A stretch of DNA of 64,000 bases from Yinghuangia soli (GTDB lineage: Bacteria; Actinomycetota; Actinomycetes; Streptomycetales; Streptomycetaceae), in the NCBI RefSeq assembly GCF_021502675.1, contig NZ_JAKFHA010000022.1:62001-126000 (forward strand), in the 5' to 3' direction. How positions within the stretch are numbered: the stretch's first letter is position 1; every line of letters begins with the position of its first letter. The notes under the pieces were generated by a model. The model was not told the DNA's origin. It made no database searches and saw nothing but the letters and a program-made list of their open reading frames with translations. The translations under genes and the position numbers were made by a program. Positions 9,238-18,288 of the stretch are shown piece by piece.

Positions 9238-10257
9238 GTGATTGATCTCCGCAGCGACACCGTCACCCGTCCCACCCCCGCGATGCGCGCCGCGATGGCC
9301 GATGCCGAGGTCGGCGACGACGTCTACGCCGAGGACCCCACGGTCCGCGCCCTCGAAGAGCGCGTGGCGGGCATGTTCGGCGGCCGGCACACCGGCCTGT
9401 TCACCCCCACCGGCGTGATGGCCAACCAGATCGCGGTCCGGCTCTCGGTGCCGCCCGGCGAGGAACTCGTCCTGGACGCCGACGCGCACATCGTCGCGCA
9501 CGAGGACGGCGCGGCCGCCTGGCACGGCGGCATCCAGACCCGCACCACACTCAGCCCGCGCGGCCTGCTCCGGCCCGAGGACGTCGCGAGCCTGCTGCGC
9601 GTGGGCGACACGTACACCGTCGGCACCCGCGCGGTGGCCGTCGAGCAGACCCACAACCGCGGCGGCGGCGCCGTCTACCCGCTGGCGCAGCTCCAGGCGA
9701 TCCGCGACCTGACCACCGCGGCCGGGGTCGCGCTGCACTGCGACGGCGCCCGCATCTGGCACGCGCACGTCGCCACCGGCACCGCCTTCGCCGAGTACGG
9801 TGCGCTCTTCGACACCCTCTCGGTCTGCCTCTCCAAGGGCCTTGGCGCGCCCGCCGGTTCGGTGGTCCTGCTGCCCGAGGACCGGATGCCCGAGGCGCGC
9901 CGCATGCGGCACCGCATGGGCGGCGCGATGCGCCAGGCCGGCATCCTCGCGGCGGGCGGCCTGTACGCACTCGACCACCACGTCGAGCGCCTCGCCGAGG
10001 ACCACGGGCACGCCCGGATGATCGCCGACCGGCTCGGCGAGGAGGGGCTCGACGTCGTCGCCCCGGAGACCAACCTGGTCCTGGTCCGGCTGCCCGAACC
10101 GCGGCCCGACGCCGCGACCGTCGTGGCCCGCTGCCGCGAGGCGGGCGTCCTGGTGTCGGGATTCGGCCCGCGCCTGGTCCGCATGGTCACGCATCTGGAC
10201 GCGGACGCTTCGTCGTGCGCGAAGGCGGCCGAGGTCGTCGCGGGGGCCTGCGCGTGA
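9238..10257 (+). CDS. Low-specificity L-threonine aldolase-type PLP enzyme
   Basis: 339 aa from the GTG at 9238. Aspartate-aminotransferase fold type I, threonine aldolase subfamily: N-terminal 'IDLRSDTVTRPTPAMR', 'AEVGDDVYAEDPTV', 'LFTPTGVMANQIA', the PLP-binding 'CDGARIWHA' and the Schiff-base lysine in 'SVCLSKGLGAPAGS'. Such enzymes cleave L-threonine or L-allo-threonine to glycine and acetaldehyde; other beta-hydroxy amino acids are possible substrates. No ribosome site is visible before the GTG. The stop codon overlaps the GTG of the next gene by 4 nt, so the two are translationally coupled, although their products have no obvious link. Confidence 0.88.
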   Translation: MIDLRSDTVTRPTPAMRAAMADAEVGDDVYAEDPTVRALEERVAGMFGGRHTGLFTPTGVMANQIAVRLSVPPGEELVLDADAHIVAHEDGAAAWHGGIQTRTTLSPRGLLRPEDVASLLRVGDTYTVGTRAVAVEQTHNRGGGAVYPLAQLQAIRDLTTAAGVALHCDGARIWHAHVATGTAFAEYGALFDTLSVCLSKGLGAPAGSVVLLPEDRMPEARRMRHRMGGAMRQAGILAAGGLYALDHHVERLAEDHGHARMIADRLGEEGLDVVAPETNLVLVRLPEPRPDAATVVARCREAGVLVSGFGPRLVRMVTHLDADASSCAKAAEVVAGACA

Positions 10258-11351
10258 CCCAGGCACGGGGGACGGGCCTGGCGGGGGAGACGGCGGACAG
10301 GAAGAACGGCGGCAACAAGGCCGACAGCAACGGCAAGCGGTCCGGCGAGCAGGACGGCGAGCAGGACGGCAAGCCGGGCGCGGACCGGCCGGCTCGCCGC
10401 CGTGCCGCGCCCGCGGCTGCCGCGGGCGCGGCCTTGGCCCTGCTGCTCGGTGCCTGCGCGGACGGCGGCCGGACGACCCCGGACGCCGCCCCCGGCACCT
10501 CCGGCGCCTCGGCCGCCTCGGCTCCTGCCGCGAGCGCTGCCCCTCGGACGACCGAGGCGACCGGATCGACCGGGCCGACCGGGACGACCGGTCCGACCGC
10601 CGGATCGATCGCCACGCTCCCGGCCCGCCCGATCCCGGCCCGCACCCTGCCCGCCGGCCCGGACGGCCTGCCGCAGGTCTTCACGAACGGTCCGCGCGAC
10701 CGGCCCCGGGTCGCGCTCACCTTCGACGGCGACATGACGGTCGGCATGCGCGGCCGACTGGCCGACGGGCGGACCGCGTCGTACGACAACGCCGAGTTGC
10801 TCGCCAAGCTGCGGCGGTTGCATGCGCCCGCGACGTTCTTCCTGACTGGGCTCTGGATCGACACCTATCCGCAGCAGGCCCGCGGTATCGCCACCGATCC
10901 GCTGTTCGAGGTGGCCAGCCATTCGCTGACGCACCGCGGCTTCGCGGGGCAGTGCTATGGGCTGGGCAAGGTGCCGGACGCCGAGATGGCCGGGGAGGCG
11001 CAGGCGCCCTTCGACCGGCTCCGCGACGTGGCGGGGGCGCGGACCGTGCCGTACTTCCGCTTCCCGGGCGGCTGCCTGGACGCCGCGGCGCTGCGCGGCA
11101 TCGCCCCGGCCGGCCTGACGCCGGTGCAGTGGGACGTGGTGAGCGGCGACGCCGACGGCGCGAGCGGCGCGGCGATCGCGCAGCGGGTGCTGGCCCAGGT
11201 CCGCAACGGGTCGGTGGTGGTCATGCACAACTCGCTCGGCCCCGCGGCGCACACCGCGGACGCCATCGAGGCGATCGTCGAGGGGCTGCGGGCCAAGGGG
11301 TACGAACTGGTCCGGGTCTCGGACCTGGTCGCCGCATCGCTCCCGGGCTGA
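10254..11351 (+). CDS. Secreted lipoprotein polysaccharide deacetylase (NodB fold)
   Basis: 365 aa. A charged N-terminal stretch of about 40 residues (Lys/Arg/Asp/Gln) precedes a hydrophobic segment ending in the lipobox LLGAC, then a Thr/Ser/Ala/Pro linker up to about residue 130. The NodB-type domain follows: 'VALTFDGDMT' (metal-binding Asp), 'ASHSLTHRGF' (HxxxH metal site), 'FRFPGGC' (RxPxG) and 'VVVMHN'. It probably removes N-acetyl groups from cell-wall or extracellular glycans outside the cell. The first motif reads FDGDM rather than the common FDDG, as in many actinobacterial members. The long charged pre-signal region is unusual; the true start could lie later. The GTG overlaps the preceding stop by 4 nt. 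Confidence 0.82.
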   Translation: MTQARGTGLAGETADRKNGGNKADSNGKRSGEQDGEQDGKPGADRPARRRAAPAAAAGAALALLLGACADGGRTTPDAAPGTSGASAASAPAASAAPRTTEATGSTGPTGTTGPTAGSIATLPARPIPARTLPAGPDGLPQVFTNGPRDRPRVALTFDGDMTVGMRGRLADGRTASYDNAELLAKLRRLHAPATFFLTGLWIDTYPQQARGIATDPLFEVASHSLTHRGFAGQCYGLGKVPDAEMAGEAQAPFDRLRDVAGARTVPYFRFPGGCLDAAALRGIAPAGLTPVQWDVVSGDADGASGAAIAQRVLAQVRNGSVVVMHNSLGPAAHTADAIEAIVEGLRAKGYELVRVSDLVAASLPG

Positions 11352-11401
11352 CCGGGGCGGCAGGCGGAACGGCAGGAACGGCAGGAAACGGCAGGAAGCA
11401 G

Positions 11402-11719
11402 TCAGGCGGCGGGCGCGGTGGTCTCCGCGTCCGCCTGGACCACGGACAGGGTCACGGCGATGACGGGGGCGCTCGGGGCGGCGGCGGGCTCGGCCGGGGC
11501 CACCCGGTCGGCGCGGCATATACGGCCGCAGCGCTTGGTGCATCCGTCGCAGGCGCGCGTGTCGTCGCGGGGGATCATCGCGGTGATCGTCTTGACGCAG
11601 CGGCCGCAGTCGGTTCCGGCACGGCAGGAAGCGGCGATTTCGCGCATGCTGCGCGCGCCGTTCTCTATCTGGGCACTGACCTGGGTGTCGGTCACGCCGA
11701 AGCACATGCACACGTACAC
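11402..11719 (-). CDS. bfd: Bacterioferritin-associated ferredoxin, (2Fe-2S)-binding
   Basis: 105 aa. The N-terminal Bfd-like domain begins 'MYVCMCFGVTDTQV' and has the four cluster ligands Cys4, Cys6, Cys38 and Cys41 ('TDCGRC') in Bfd spacing. Bfd passes electrons to bacterioferritin so that stored iron can be released. A C-terminal extension carries four more cysteines ('CDGCTKRCGRIC', about 57-68) and then a hydrophobic/acidic tail of unknown role; typical Bfd is about 64 aa. An iron box at 11746-11764 lies about 27 nt upstream of the ATG, fitting derepression when iron is scarce. It lies downstream of the bacterioferritin gene on the same strand but apparently has its own promoter. Confidence 0.88.
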   Translation of the reverse strand: MYVCMCFGVTDTQVSAQIENGARSMREIAASCRAGTDCGRCVKTITAMIPRDDTRACDGCTKRCGRICRADRVAPAEPAAAPSAPVIAVTLSVVQADAETTAPAA

Positions 11720-11745
11720 GGAACGTCCCCCAAGGGTGAAGTCAC

Positions 11746-11764
11746 TAAGGTAAGGGTAACCTCA
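11746..11764. promoter_or_regulatory. DmdR/IdeR-type iron box upstream of bfd
   Basis: TAAGGTAAGGGTAACCTCA matches the 19-bp consensus TTAGGTTAGGCTAACCTAA at 14-15 positions and keeps both half-site cores (AGGT, AACCT). Its position 27-45 nt upstream of the bfd ATG suits repression by iron-loaded DmdR/IdeR. Confidence 0.75.
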
Positions 11765-11876
11765 CCCTTGGCGGGAAGTGAAGAGAGGCCTGCGTCACGC
11801 GGGCCGGAAATCGCCCCCGGCCGGGCCCTGCCTCCGGAGTACCGGGAGTATGCGGCGCAGATCCGCATAAAGGAAG

Positions 11877-11911
11877 GGCCCGCGAGGGGCGGAATCCGGC
11901 CGCCGCGGGCC
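11877..11911 (-). terminator. Possible terminator between bfr and bfd
   Basis: GGCCCGCG (11877-11884) pairs with CGCGGGCC (11904-11911). It lies 39 nt downstream of the bfr stop on the minus strand and could separate bfr from bfd. The 19-nt loop is rather long. Confidence 0.45.
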
Positions 11912-11949
11912 GGTCTCGTCCGGCTGTCGCCGGCAATGTGCGGGCTTCG

Positions 11950-12429
11950 TCAGCTCTCCGGCTGCTCGATCAGCTGCGCGACGTAGAGCGGCTCGCCGAG
12001 CTTCTTGAGCAGGTCGAGCTGCGTCTCCAGGTAGTCCACGTGGGACTCCTCGTCGGCCAGGATGTCCTCGAAGATGTTCGCGGACGTCGCGTCGCCCTTC
12101 TCGCGCATGACCAGGATGCCGCCGCGGAGGCGCTCGATGGCCTCCATCTCGACGGCCAGGTCGGCCCGGAACATCTCCTCGAGCGTCTGGCCGATGCGCA
12201 GCGCGTTCAGGCGCTGGTAGTTGGGCAGGCCCTCCAGGAAGAGGATGCGGTCGGTGAGCGTCTCGGCGTGCTTCATCTCGTCGATGGACTCGTGCCGGGT
12301 CCAGGACGCGAGCTTCGCGTAGCCCCAGTGCTCCTGCAGCTTGGCGTGCAGGAAGTACTGGTTGATGGCGGTCAGCTCGGCGGTGAGCTGCTCGTTCAGG
12401 AGCTCGAGGATCTGGGGGTCGCCGTGCAT
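11950..12429 (-). CDS. bfr: Bacterioferritin (haem-binding iron storage protein)
   Basis: 159 aa, the exact family length. Every ferroxidase ligand is present at standard E. coli numbering: Glu18, Glu51, His54, Glu94, Glu127 and His130, and Met52 is the axial haem ligand. It should therefore assemble a 24-subunit haem-containing shell that oxidises and stores iron. The ATG at 12429 has GGAAGG upstream at good spacing. The partner ferredoxin gene follows downstream with its own iron box. A weak iron-box-like sequence lies about 110 nt upstream; mycobacterial IdeR is known to activate bacterioferritin genes from upstream sites, so similar control is plausible but unproven. Confidence 0.96.
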   Translation of the reverse strand: MHGDPQILELLNEQLTAELTAINQYFLHAKLQEHWGYAKLASWTRHESIDEMKHAETLTDRILFLEGLPNYQRLNALRIGQTLEEMFRADLAVEMEAIERLRGGILVMREKGDATSANIFEDILADEESHVDYLETQLDLLKKLGEPLYVAQLIEQPES

Positions 12430-12537
12430 CGGGATGCACCTTCCGAAAAGGGGTGGGCAGCAGGATCCGTGAGGTACTTGTGGCGTACGTGATCACGGTT
12501 ATGTGAATGCTGTCACCTCATGTGCCGTAAGTTCCAC

Positions 12538-12556
12538 GAAGGGAAGGCTTGCCTTT
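12538..12556. promoter_or_regulatory. Weak iron-box-like site upstream of bfr
   Basis: An imperfect inverted repeat centred on AAGGCTTGCCTT agrees with the iron-box consensus at roughly half of its positions. It lies about 110 nt upstream of the bfr start. It is suggestive only because of the gene it precedes. Confidence 0.3.
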
Positions 12557-12687
12557 CATGAGAAACAACAGATCATTTGTCCCGAATGTCAATGGATTTC
12601 GGGAGTCCGGCGCGGGGACTTCCGTCCCGCAGGCCGGGGGCAGGGGCCGGTCGTGACCTGCCCCGGGGGTCTGGGACCATAGAGAAC

Positions 12688-13362
12688 ATGGGTCATACCG
12701 GAACGGGGCAAGGGGGAAGCGATTCGGCGGGCGGCACGGCCGTCACCGCCGCGACCGCCGCCGGCGCCGACCCCCGACTTCCCCCGGGCCAGCGCCTGCA
12801 GCGCGGCTGGCCGGTCCTGCATTACGGCCCGGTGCCGCGCTTCAAGCCGGACACCTGGGACTTCCGCGTGTTCGGCGCGACCGCGTTGGGCGACAAGCAT
12901 GCGTGGAACCACGAGGAGTTCTCCGCGCTGCCGCGCACCACGGTGGTCGCCGACTTCCACTGCGTCACCAAGTTCAGCATGCTGAACAACGAGTGGGGCG
13001 GCGTGTCGGCCGAGACCATCCTGGAACTGGCGCCGCCCGCACCCGAGGTCACGCACGTGATGGTGTGGGCCGAGTACGGCTTCAGCTCCAACCTGCGGAT
13101 CATGGACTTCGCCACCGAGCGGACCATCTTCGCCACCCACCACGACGGCGAGCCGCTCACCGCCGAACACGGCTTCCCGGTACGGCTGATCGTGCCGCAG
13201 CTGTATGCGTGGAAGGGCCCCAAGTGGGTCCGCGGCATCGAGTACATGGTCGCCGACAAGCGCGGGTTCTGGGAGGAGCGCGGCTACCACAACATCGGCG
13301 ACCCGTGGCAGGAGCAGCGCTACTCGTACCAGGAGCGCGAGGGCGAAGGCCCGGACCTGTAA
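12688..13362 (+). CDS. Cytoplasmic sulfite-oxidase-like molybdopterin protein
   Basis: 224 aa. The domain of the oxidoreductase molybdopterin-binding (sulfite oxidase/YedY) superfamily spans about 35-210: 'GWPVLHYGPVPRFKPDTWDF', the molybdenum-ligand Cys92 in 'VVADFHCVTKFSMLNNEWGG', and 'GPKWVRGIEYM' near the end. There is no signal peptide or membrane anchor, so it probably acts in the cytoplasm. The substrate is unknown. The ATG at 12688 follows AGAGAAC; the longer frame from 12577 begins in less conserved sequence. It stands alone, followed by a long perfect hairpin shared with the convergent kinase gene. Confidence 0.85.
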   Translation: MGHTGTGQGGSDSAGGTAVTAATAAGADPRLPPGQRLQRGWPVLHYGPVPRFKPDTWDFRVFGATALGDKHAWNHEEFSALPRTTVVADFHCVTKFSMLNNEWGGVSAETILELAPPAPEVTHVMVWAEYGFSSNLRIMDFATERTIFATHHDGEPLTAEHGFPVRLIVPQLYAWKGPKWVRGIEYMVADKRGFWEERGYHNIGDPWQEQRYSYQEREGEGPDL

Positions 13363-13388
13363 GGCGCCGCGACACGAACACGGCCAAG

Positions 13389-13436
13389 CGATACGCGAAC
13401 TGCCCCCGGCTGAGGCCGGGGGCAGTTCGCGTATCG
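13389..13436. terminator. Bidirectional terminator, 22-bp perfect stem
   Basis: Positions 13389-13410 and 13415-13436 are exact reverse complements separated by only TGAG. It lies between the convergent stops at 13362 and 13464 and is the longest perfect hairpin I found in the window. Confidence 0.85.
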
Positions 13437-13463
13437 GTGCATATGCGGTCGTGCAGCTCGCGC

Positions 13464-15488
13464 TCAGAAGACCTTGATGGTCACCTTCGACCCGCGCGGC
13501 GCCAGGTTGTTGCCGCCCGGGCTCATGCTGGTCACGTTCTTCGGGCCGAGCGGGAACACGGTGTCCACGCTCACCTGGAAGCCCGCGGCGGTGAGGACGC
13601 GCTTGGCCTCCTCCTCGCTCATGCCGTCCACCTTGGGCACCAGCACCAGGTCGGGTCCCTTCGACATCGAGACCGTGACCTTGCCGCCCGGGTAGAGCGT
13701 GCCGAACGCCGGGTTCTGGGTGGCGACCCGGCCCGCCGGGGCGACGTCGGAGAAGACCTGTTCCGTCGCCACGTCGAGCAGCAGCTTGCGCTCCGCCAGC
13801 GCGGCGCGCGCCTCTTCCTCGGTGAGCCCGGTCAGGCTCGGCACCGGAGTCGGCATGCCGCGGCTGATCACCAGGTTGACCGGCGTGTTGCGGGGCTGCT
13901 GCGTGCCGGTCGCCGGAGTGCTCCGGACCACCTTGCCGGGGTCCTGGCTGTTGTCCTGCTGCTCGACCTTGCCGACGGCGAGCCCCGCGGACTGCAGCAG
14001 CTGCTTGGCCTCGTCGAGCGTCTTGCCGTCCAGGGCGGGTACCGCGAGGAGTTCGGGGCCCAGCGACATGGTGAGCGTGACGGTCTTGCCCTTGTCGATG
14101 CTGCGGCCCGGGACCGGGTCGGAGGCGACCACCGCGTCGCGCGGGACCGTCAGGTCGAACACGTCGACGAAGCGCACCTTCAGGCCCGCGTCCTTGAGCT
14201 GCTCGACGGCCTCGGCGCGCGGCTTGGACAGCACCGGCGGCACCTTGGTCGTCTCGCCCGCGCCCATCCGCCAGGCGACCAGGCCGATTCCGGCCGCGAC
14301 CACCAGGACCACCAGGAACGCGATCATCCCGCGCGACGGGCCGCGCCGCGGCCGCCCCTTGCCGGGCGGCAGGCCGTCCGGTCCGGCGGGCCCGTCCGGG
14401 CCGTCGAAGCCGTTTGCGGCGTACGGCTGCTCGTCGAGCACCGACTCGGTGGTCAGCCCCAGCGGGCCGATCTCCAACGGGATCTCGACCTCGCGCGTGA
14501 GGTTCGCCCCGTCGTACGGACCGGGGTAGGGCGGAGGCGGGTAGGCCGCGGCGCCCGCGTACTCAGGCTGCTCGTCGTACGCCGGAGCCGGCGGCGGCAG
14601 CACGCGCTCGGCGGCGCCGAAGTCCAGTTCGGTGTCCGACAGCAGGTGCTGGCGCGTGTGCCGCACCACGGCGAGGAGCTGCTCGGCATCCGAAGGGCGC
14701 CGGTCCGCGTCGCGCGCGGTGGCCTGCGAGACCAGCGCGTCGAGCGCCGGGGACAGGCCGGGCACCGCGGCCGACGGCGGCGGCACGTCCTCGTGCACGT
14801 GCTTGTAGATGATCTCGACGGCCGAGCGTCCCTGGTAGGGCTGACGGCCGGTCAGCATTTCGTAGAGCAGTATTCCGGCGGCATATACGTCCGATACCGG
14901 GGAGGCCGCACCGCGCTCGATCTGTTCCGGCGACAGGTAGGCCACCGTCCCCACCAGGACCTTGCCGGTGGCCGCAGAAGCAGCGGCGGCGGTCGCCCGG
15001 GCCAGCCCGAAGTCCGCGACCTTGATGCCGCCGTCGTCCGAGATCAGGACGTTCTCCGGCTTCACGTCGCGGTGCACAAACCCCGCGCGGTGCGCGGCGC
15101 CCAATGCGGCGAGCGTCGGCTCCAGCACACCGAACGCCTCACGGGGCGTCAGCGTGCCGAGGTCCTGCAGCAGTTCGCGCAGCGTGCGGCCCTCGACGTA
15201 CTCCATCGCCAGGAACACGACGTCGCCGTCGTGGCCCTGGTCGAACACCCCCACCACATTCGGGTGGGAAAGCCGCGCCGCGGCCTTGGCCTCCCGGATG
15301 AAGCGGTCGGTGAACGAAGCGTCGGCAGCCATCGCCGGGTGCATCACCTTCACCGCGACCGTGCGGTCCAACCGGGTGTCGAGGGCCCGGTAGACGGTGG
15401 CCATGCCGCCCGCCGCGATCCGGGACTCGACCCGGTACCGGCCGTCGAGCAGCCGCCCGACGAGGGGGTCGTCCATTGTCATGTCCAC
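13464..15488 (-). CDS. PASTA-domain Ser/Thr protein kinase (PknL/PknB-like)
   Basis: 674 aa. The kinase domain (about 14-275) has the Gly loop 'IAAGGMATVYRA', the Lys of 'VAVKVM', catalytic 'HRDVKPENVL', 'DFGLA' and 'LSPEQ'. A Pro/Gly/Tyr-rich juxtamembrane linker leads to one membrane helix ('MIAFLVVLVVAAGIGLVAW', about 385-405), then four extracellular PASTA repeats to the C-terminus, which in other kinases bind peptidoglycan fragments. The GTG at 15488 and ATGs at 15482 and 15476 are all possible starts with little to choose between them. The nearby Rv2175c-type protein (19575) resembles the known substrate of mycobacterial PknL, which supports a PknL-like assignment. Confidence 0.93.
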   Translation of the reverse strand: MDMTMDDPLVGRLLDGRYRVESRIAAGGMATVYRALDTRLDRTVAVKVMHPAMAADASFTDRFIREAKAAARLSHPNVVGVFDQGHDGDVVFLAMEYVEGRTLRELLQDLGTLTPREAFGVLEPTLAALGAAHRAGFVHRDVKPENVLISDDGGIKVADFGLARATAAAASAATGKVLVGTVAYLSPEQIERGAASPVSDVYAAGILLYEMLTGRQPYQGRSAVEIIYKHVHEDVPPPSAAVPGLSPALDALVSQATARDADRRPSDAEQLLAVVRHTRQHLLSDTELDFGAAERVLPPPAPAYDEQPEYAGAAAYPPPPYPGPYDGANLTREVEIPLEIGPLGLTTESVLDEQPYAANGFDGPDGPAGPDGLPPGKGRPRRGPSRGMIAFLVVLVVAAGIGLVAWRMGAGETTKVPPVLSKPRAEAVEQLKDAGLKVRFVDVFDLTVPRDAVVASDPVPGRSIDKGKTVTLTMSLGPELLAVPALDGKTLDEAKQLLQSAGLAVGKVEQQDNSQDPGKVVRSTPATGTQQPRNTPVNLVISRGMPTPVPSLTGLTEEEARAALAERKLLLDVATEQVFSDVAPAGRVATQNPAFGTLYPGGKVTVSMSKGPDLVLVPKVDGMSEEEAKRVLTAAGFQVSVDTVFPLGPKNVTSMSPGGNNLAPRGSKVTIKVF

Positions 15489-15646
15489 GCCTGGGATTTT
15501 ACGGTCACCCTGTCATGGACGGGTCACGCGACCGGTCGGTTCCGGTCACTGATGAGCCGTCAGACGGTCCTTTTCCCGCTGGTGGGGCGTGGTACGCGCG
15601 GGCGCGCGAGATATGCCGTGCCGCTCCGCGCGCCCGCGTGCACCGG

Positions 15647-16759
<1,113 letters not shown>

Positions 16760-16763
<4 letters not shown>

Positions 16764-18052
16764 GCGTACGAGGCCTCCTTGGACCGGGGCTTGGACCGGG
16801 GCGAACCGGCGGCCTGGCCGGCCGCGGCAGGGATGTCGGCGGCGTGCGGGCCGGCCGCGAAGCGCTGCGGGCCCCACGGGCGGACCACCTCGGGCACGGT
16901 GCCCGCGGCGAGGAGTTCGGCGACCGCGTCGGCGGTGACCGGGGTGAGCAGGATGCCGTGCCGGTAGTGGCCGGTGGCGGCGATCAGGCCGTCCAGTGCG
17001 GTGGCGCCGATCACCGGGGCGTTGTCGGGACTCCCCGGGCGCAGCCCGGCGAACGCCTCGACCAGCGGGAGTTCGGTGATGCCGGGGACCAGCTCGCGGG
17101 CGTCGCGCAGCAGTTCGTACACACCGCCGGCCGTCACCTCGGTGTCGGACAGCTCGTGCTCGGTGGCGCCGACCACCAACTCGCCGTCCGCGCGCGGCAC
17201 CAGGTACATGCTGCCGCCCTTGACCACGCCGCGGACGTTGCGGGAGAGGAACGGAGCGTACGGTTCCGGTACGCGCAGCCGCAGGATTTCGCCCTTCACC
17301 GGCCGGATCGCGGGCAGCACCCCGGGCGGCAGCCCTTCGAGGCCGTTCACTTGGTGCCCGGCGGCGAGCACGACCTGCCCGGCCGAGACCGCCGTGCCGT
17401 CGTCCAGGCGTACGCCGGTGGCCCGGTCGCCGGTCGTCACCAGTGCGGCCACCCGGCGGCGGGCCAGCGTGACGCCGGCCCGGGCGCAGGCCGCGAGCAG
17501 CCCGGCGACCAGGCGGCGGTTGTCGATCTGGTGGTCGTCCTCGACGTGCAGGCCGCCGGCCACCGCGGGCGACAGCATCGGTTCGAGGCGGCGGCACTCG
17601 CGGCTGGTCAGCCACGCCGAGGCCAGCCCGAGGCGCTCCTGGAAGGCGTGCAGATCTTTGAGCACCGCGCGGTCGTCGGCGTCCAGCGCCACCGCGAGGG
17701 TGCCGCAGGTGCGGTAGCCCGACGGCAGCCCGGAAGCCTCCTCCAGTTCGGCGGCGAAGGACGCGTAGCGCTCCGCGGAGGCCATGTTGAGCCGCAGCAG
17801 CGACTCCTCGCCGTACTGGAGTTCGGAGACCGGGGTCAGCATGCCGGCCGCGGCATGCGAGGCGCCCTGCCCCGGTTCGGGGTCGAAGACGGTGACGGAC
17901 AGTCCGCGCAGCGCGGCGCGCCAGGCGACGGACAGGCCGATCACGCCGCCGCCGACGACCACGGCGTCGGCGGAAGCGGCAGTGGAAGAAGCAGAGGATG
18001 AAGAGGCGGCCGCGACGGCCGCAGAAGCCGTGCCGGCTCCGGATGAGGACAT
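16760..18052 (-). CDS. thiO: Glycine oxidase ThiO (FAD-dependent)
   Basis: 430 aa. It is an FAD/NAD-binding DAO-type oxidoreductase that converts glycine to the dehydroglycine used by ThiG. The dinucleotide fold begins near residue 30 with 'AVVVGGGVIGLSVAWRAA'; 'GASHAAAGMLTPVSE' and the C-terminal 'GLRPGSPDNAPVIG' and 'ATGHYRHGILLTP' are characteristic. A Ser/Ala-rich leader of about 29 residues and a Pro/Lys/Ser-rich tail flank the domain. The ATG at 18052 lies just 3' of the TPP riboswitch, whose distal GGGAGCG end lies a few nt upstream, so translation or transcription of this first operon gene is under thiamine control. Confidence 0.93.
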
Positions 18053-18061
18053 GGGTGTCGA

Positions 18062-18156
18062 ACGCTCCCTTGCGCCGGTATGACCCGGATCAGGTTCGGA
18101 CGGTCGAGGGCTGACAGCCCTCCTCTCAGCCCGGTCACACCGGGCTCCCGTGAGGC
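18062..18156 (-). promoter_or_regulatory. TPP riboswitch (THI element)
   Basis: Read on the minus strand the element shows GGGAGC, the conserved CTGAGAGG, then 'ACCTGATCCGGGTCATACCGG' core pieces (for example CTGATCCGGGTCAT) and the closing GCAAGGGAGCG. It lies between the promoter region near 18160-18280 and the thiO ATG (18052). Binding of thiamine pyrophosphate should switch off thiO-thiS-thiG. Confidence 0.93.
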
Positions 18157-18288
18157 CTCCAACCCTACCTCTGCGCTTCCGGGGCACCAGGGGACCATCG
18201 TCCCGGCCGGCCCGCTCCGCGTGATCCTTGCCTCAATCAAACTCTTTGATGCGGGAGTCGCACGTGTCGACCCCTAGTGTTCGGGCCT

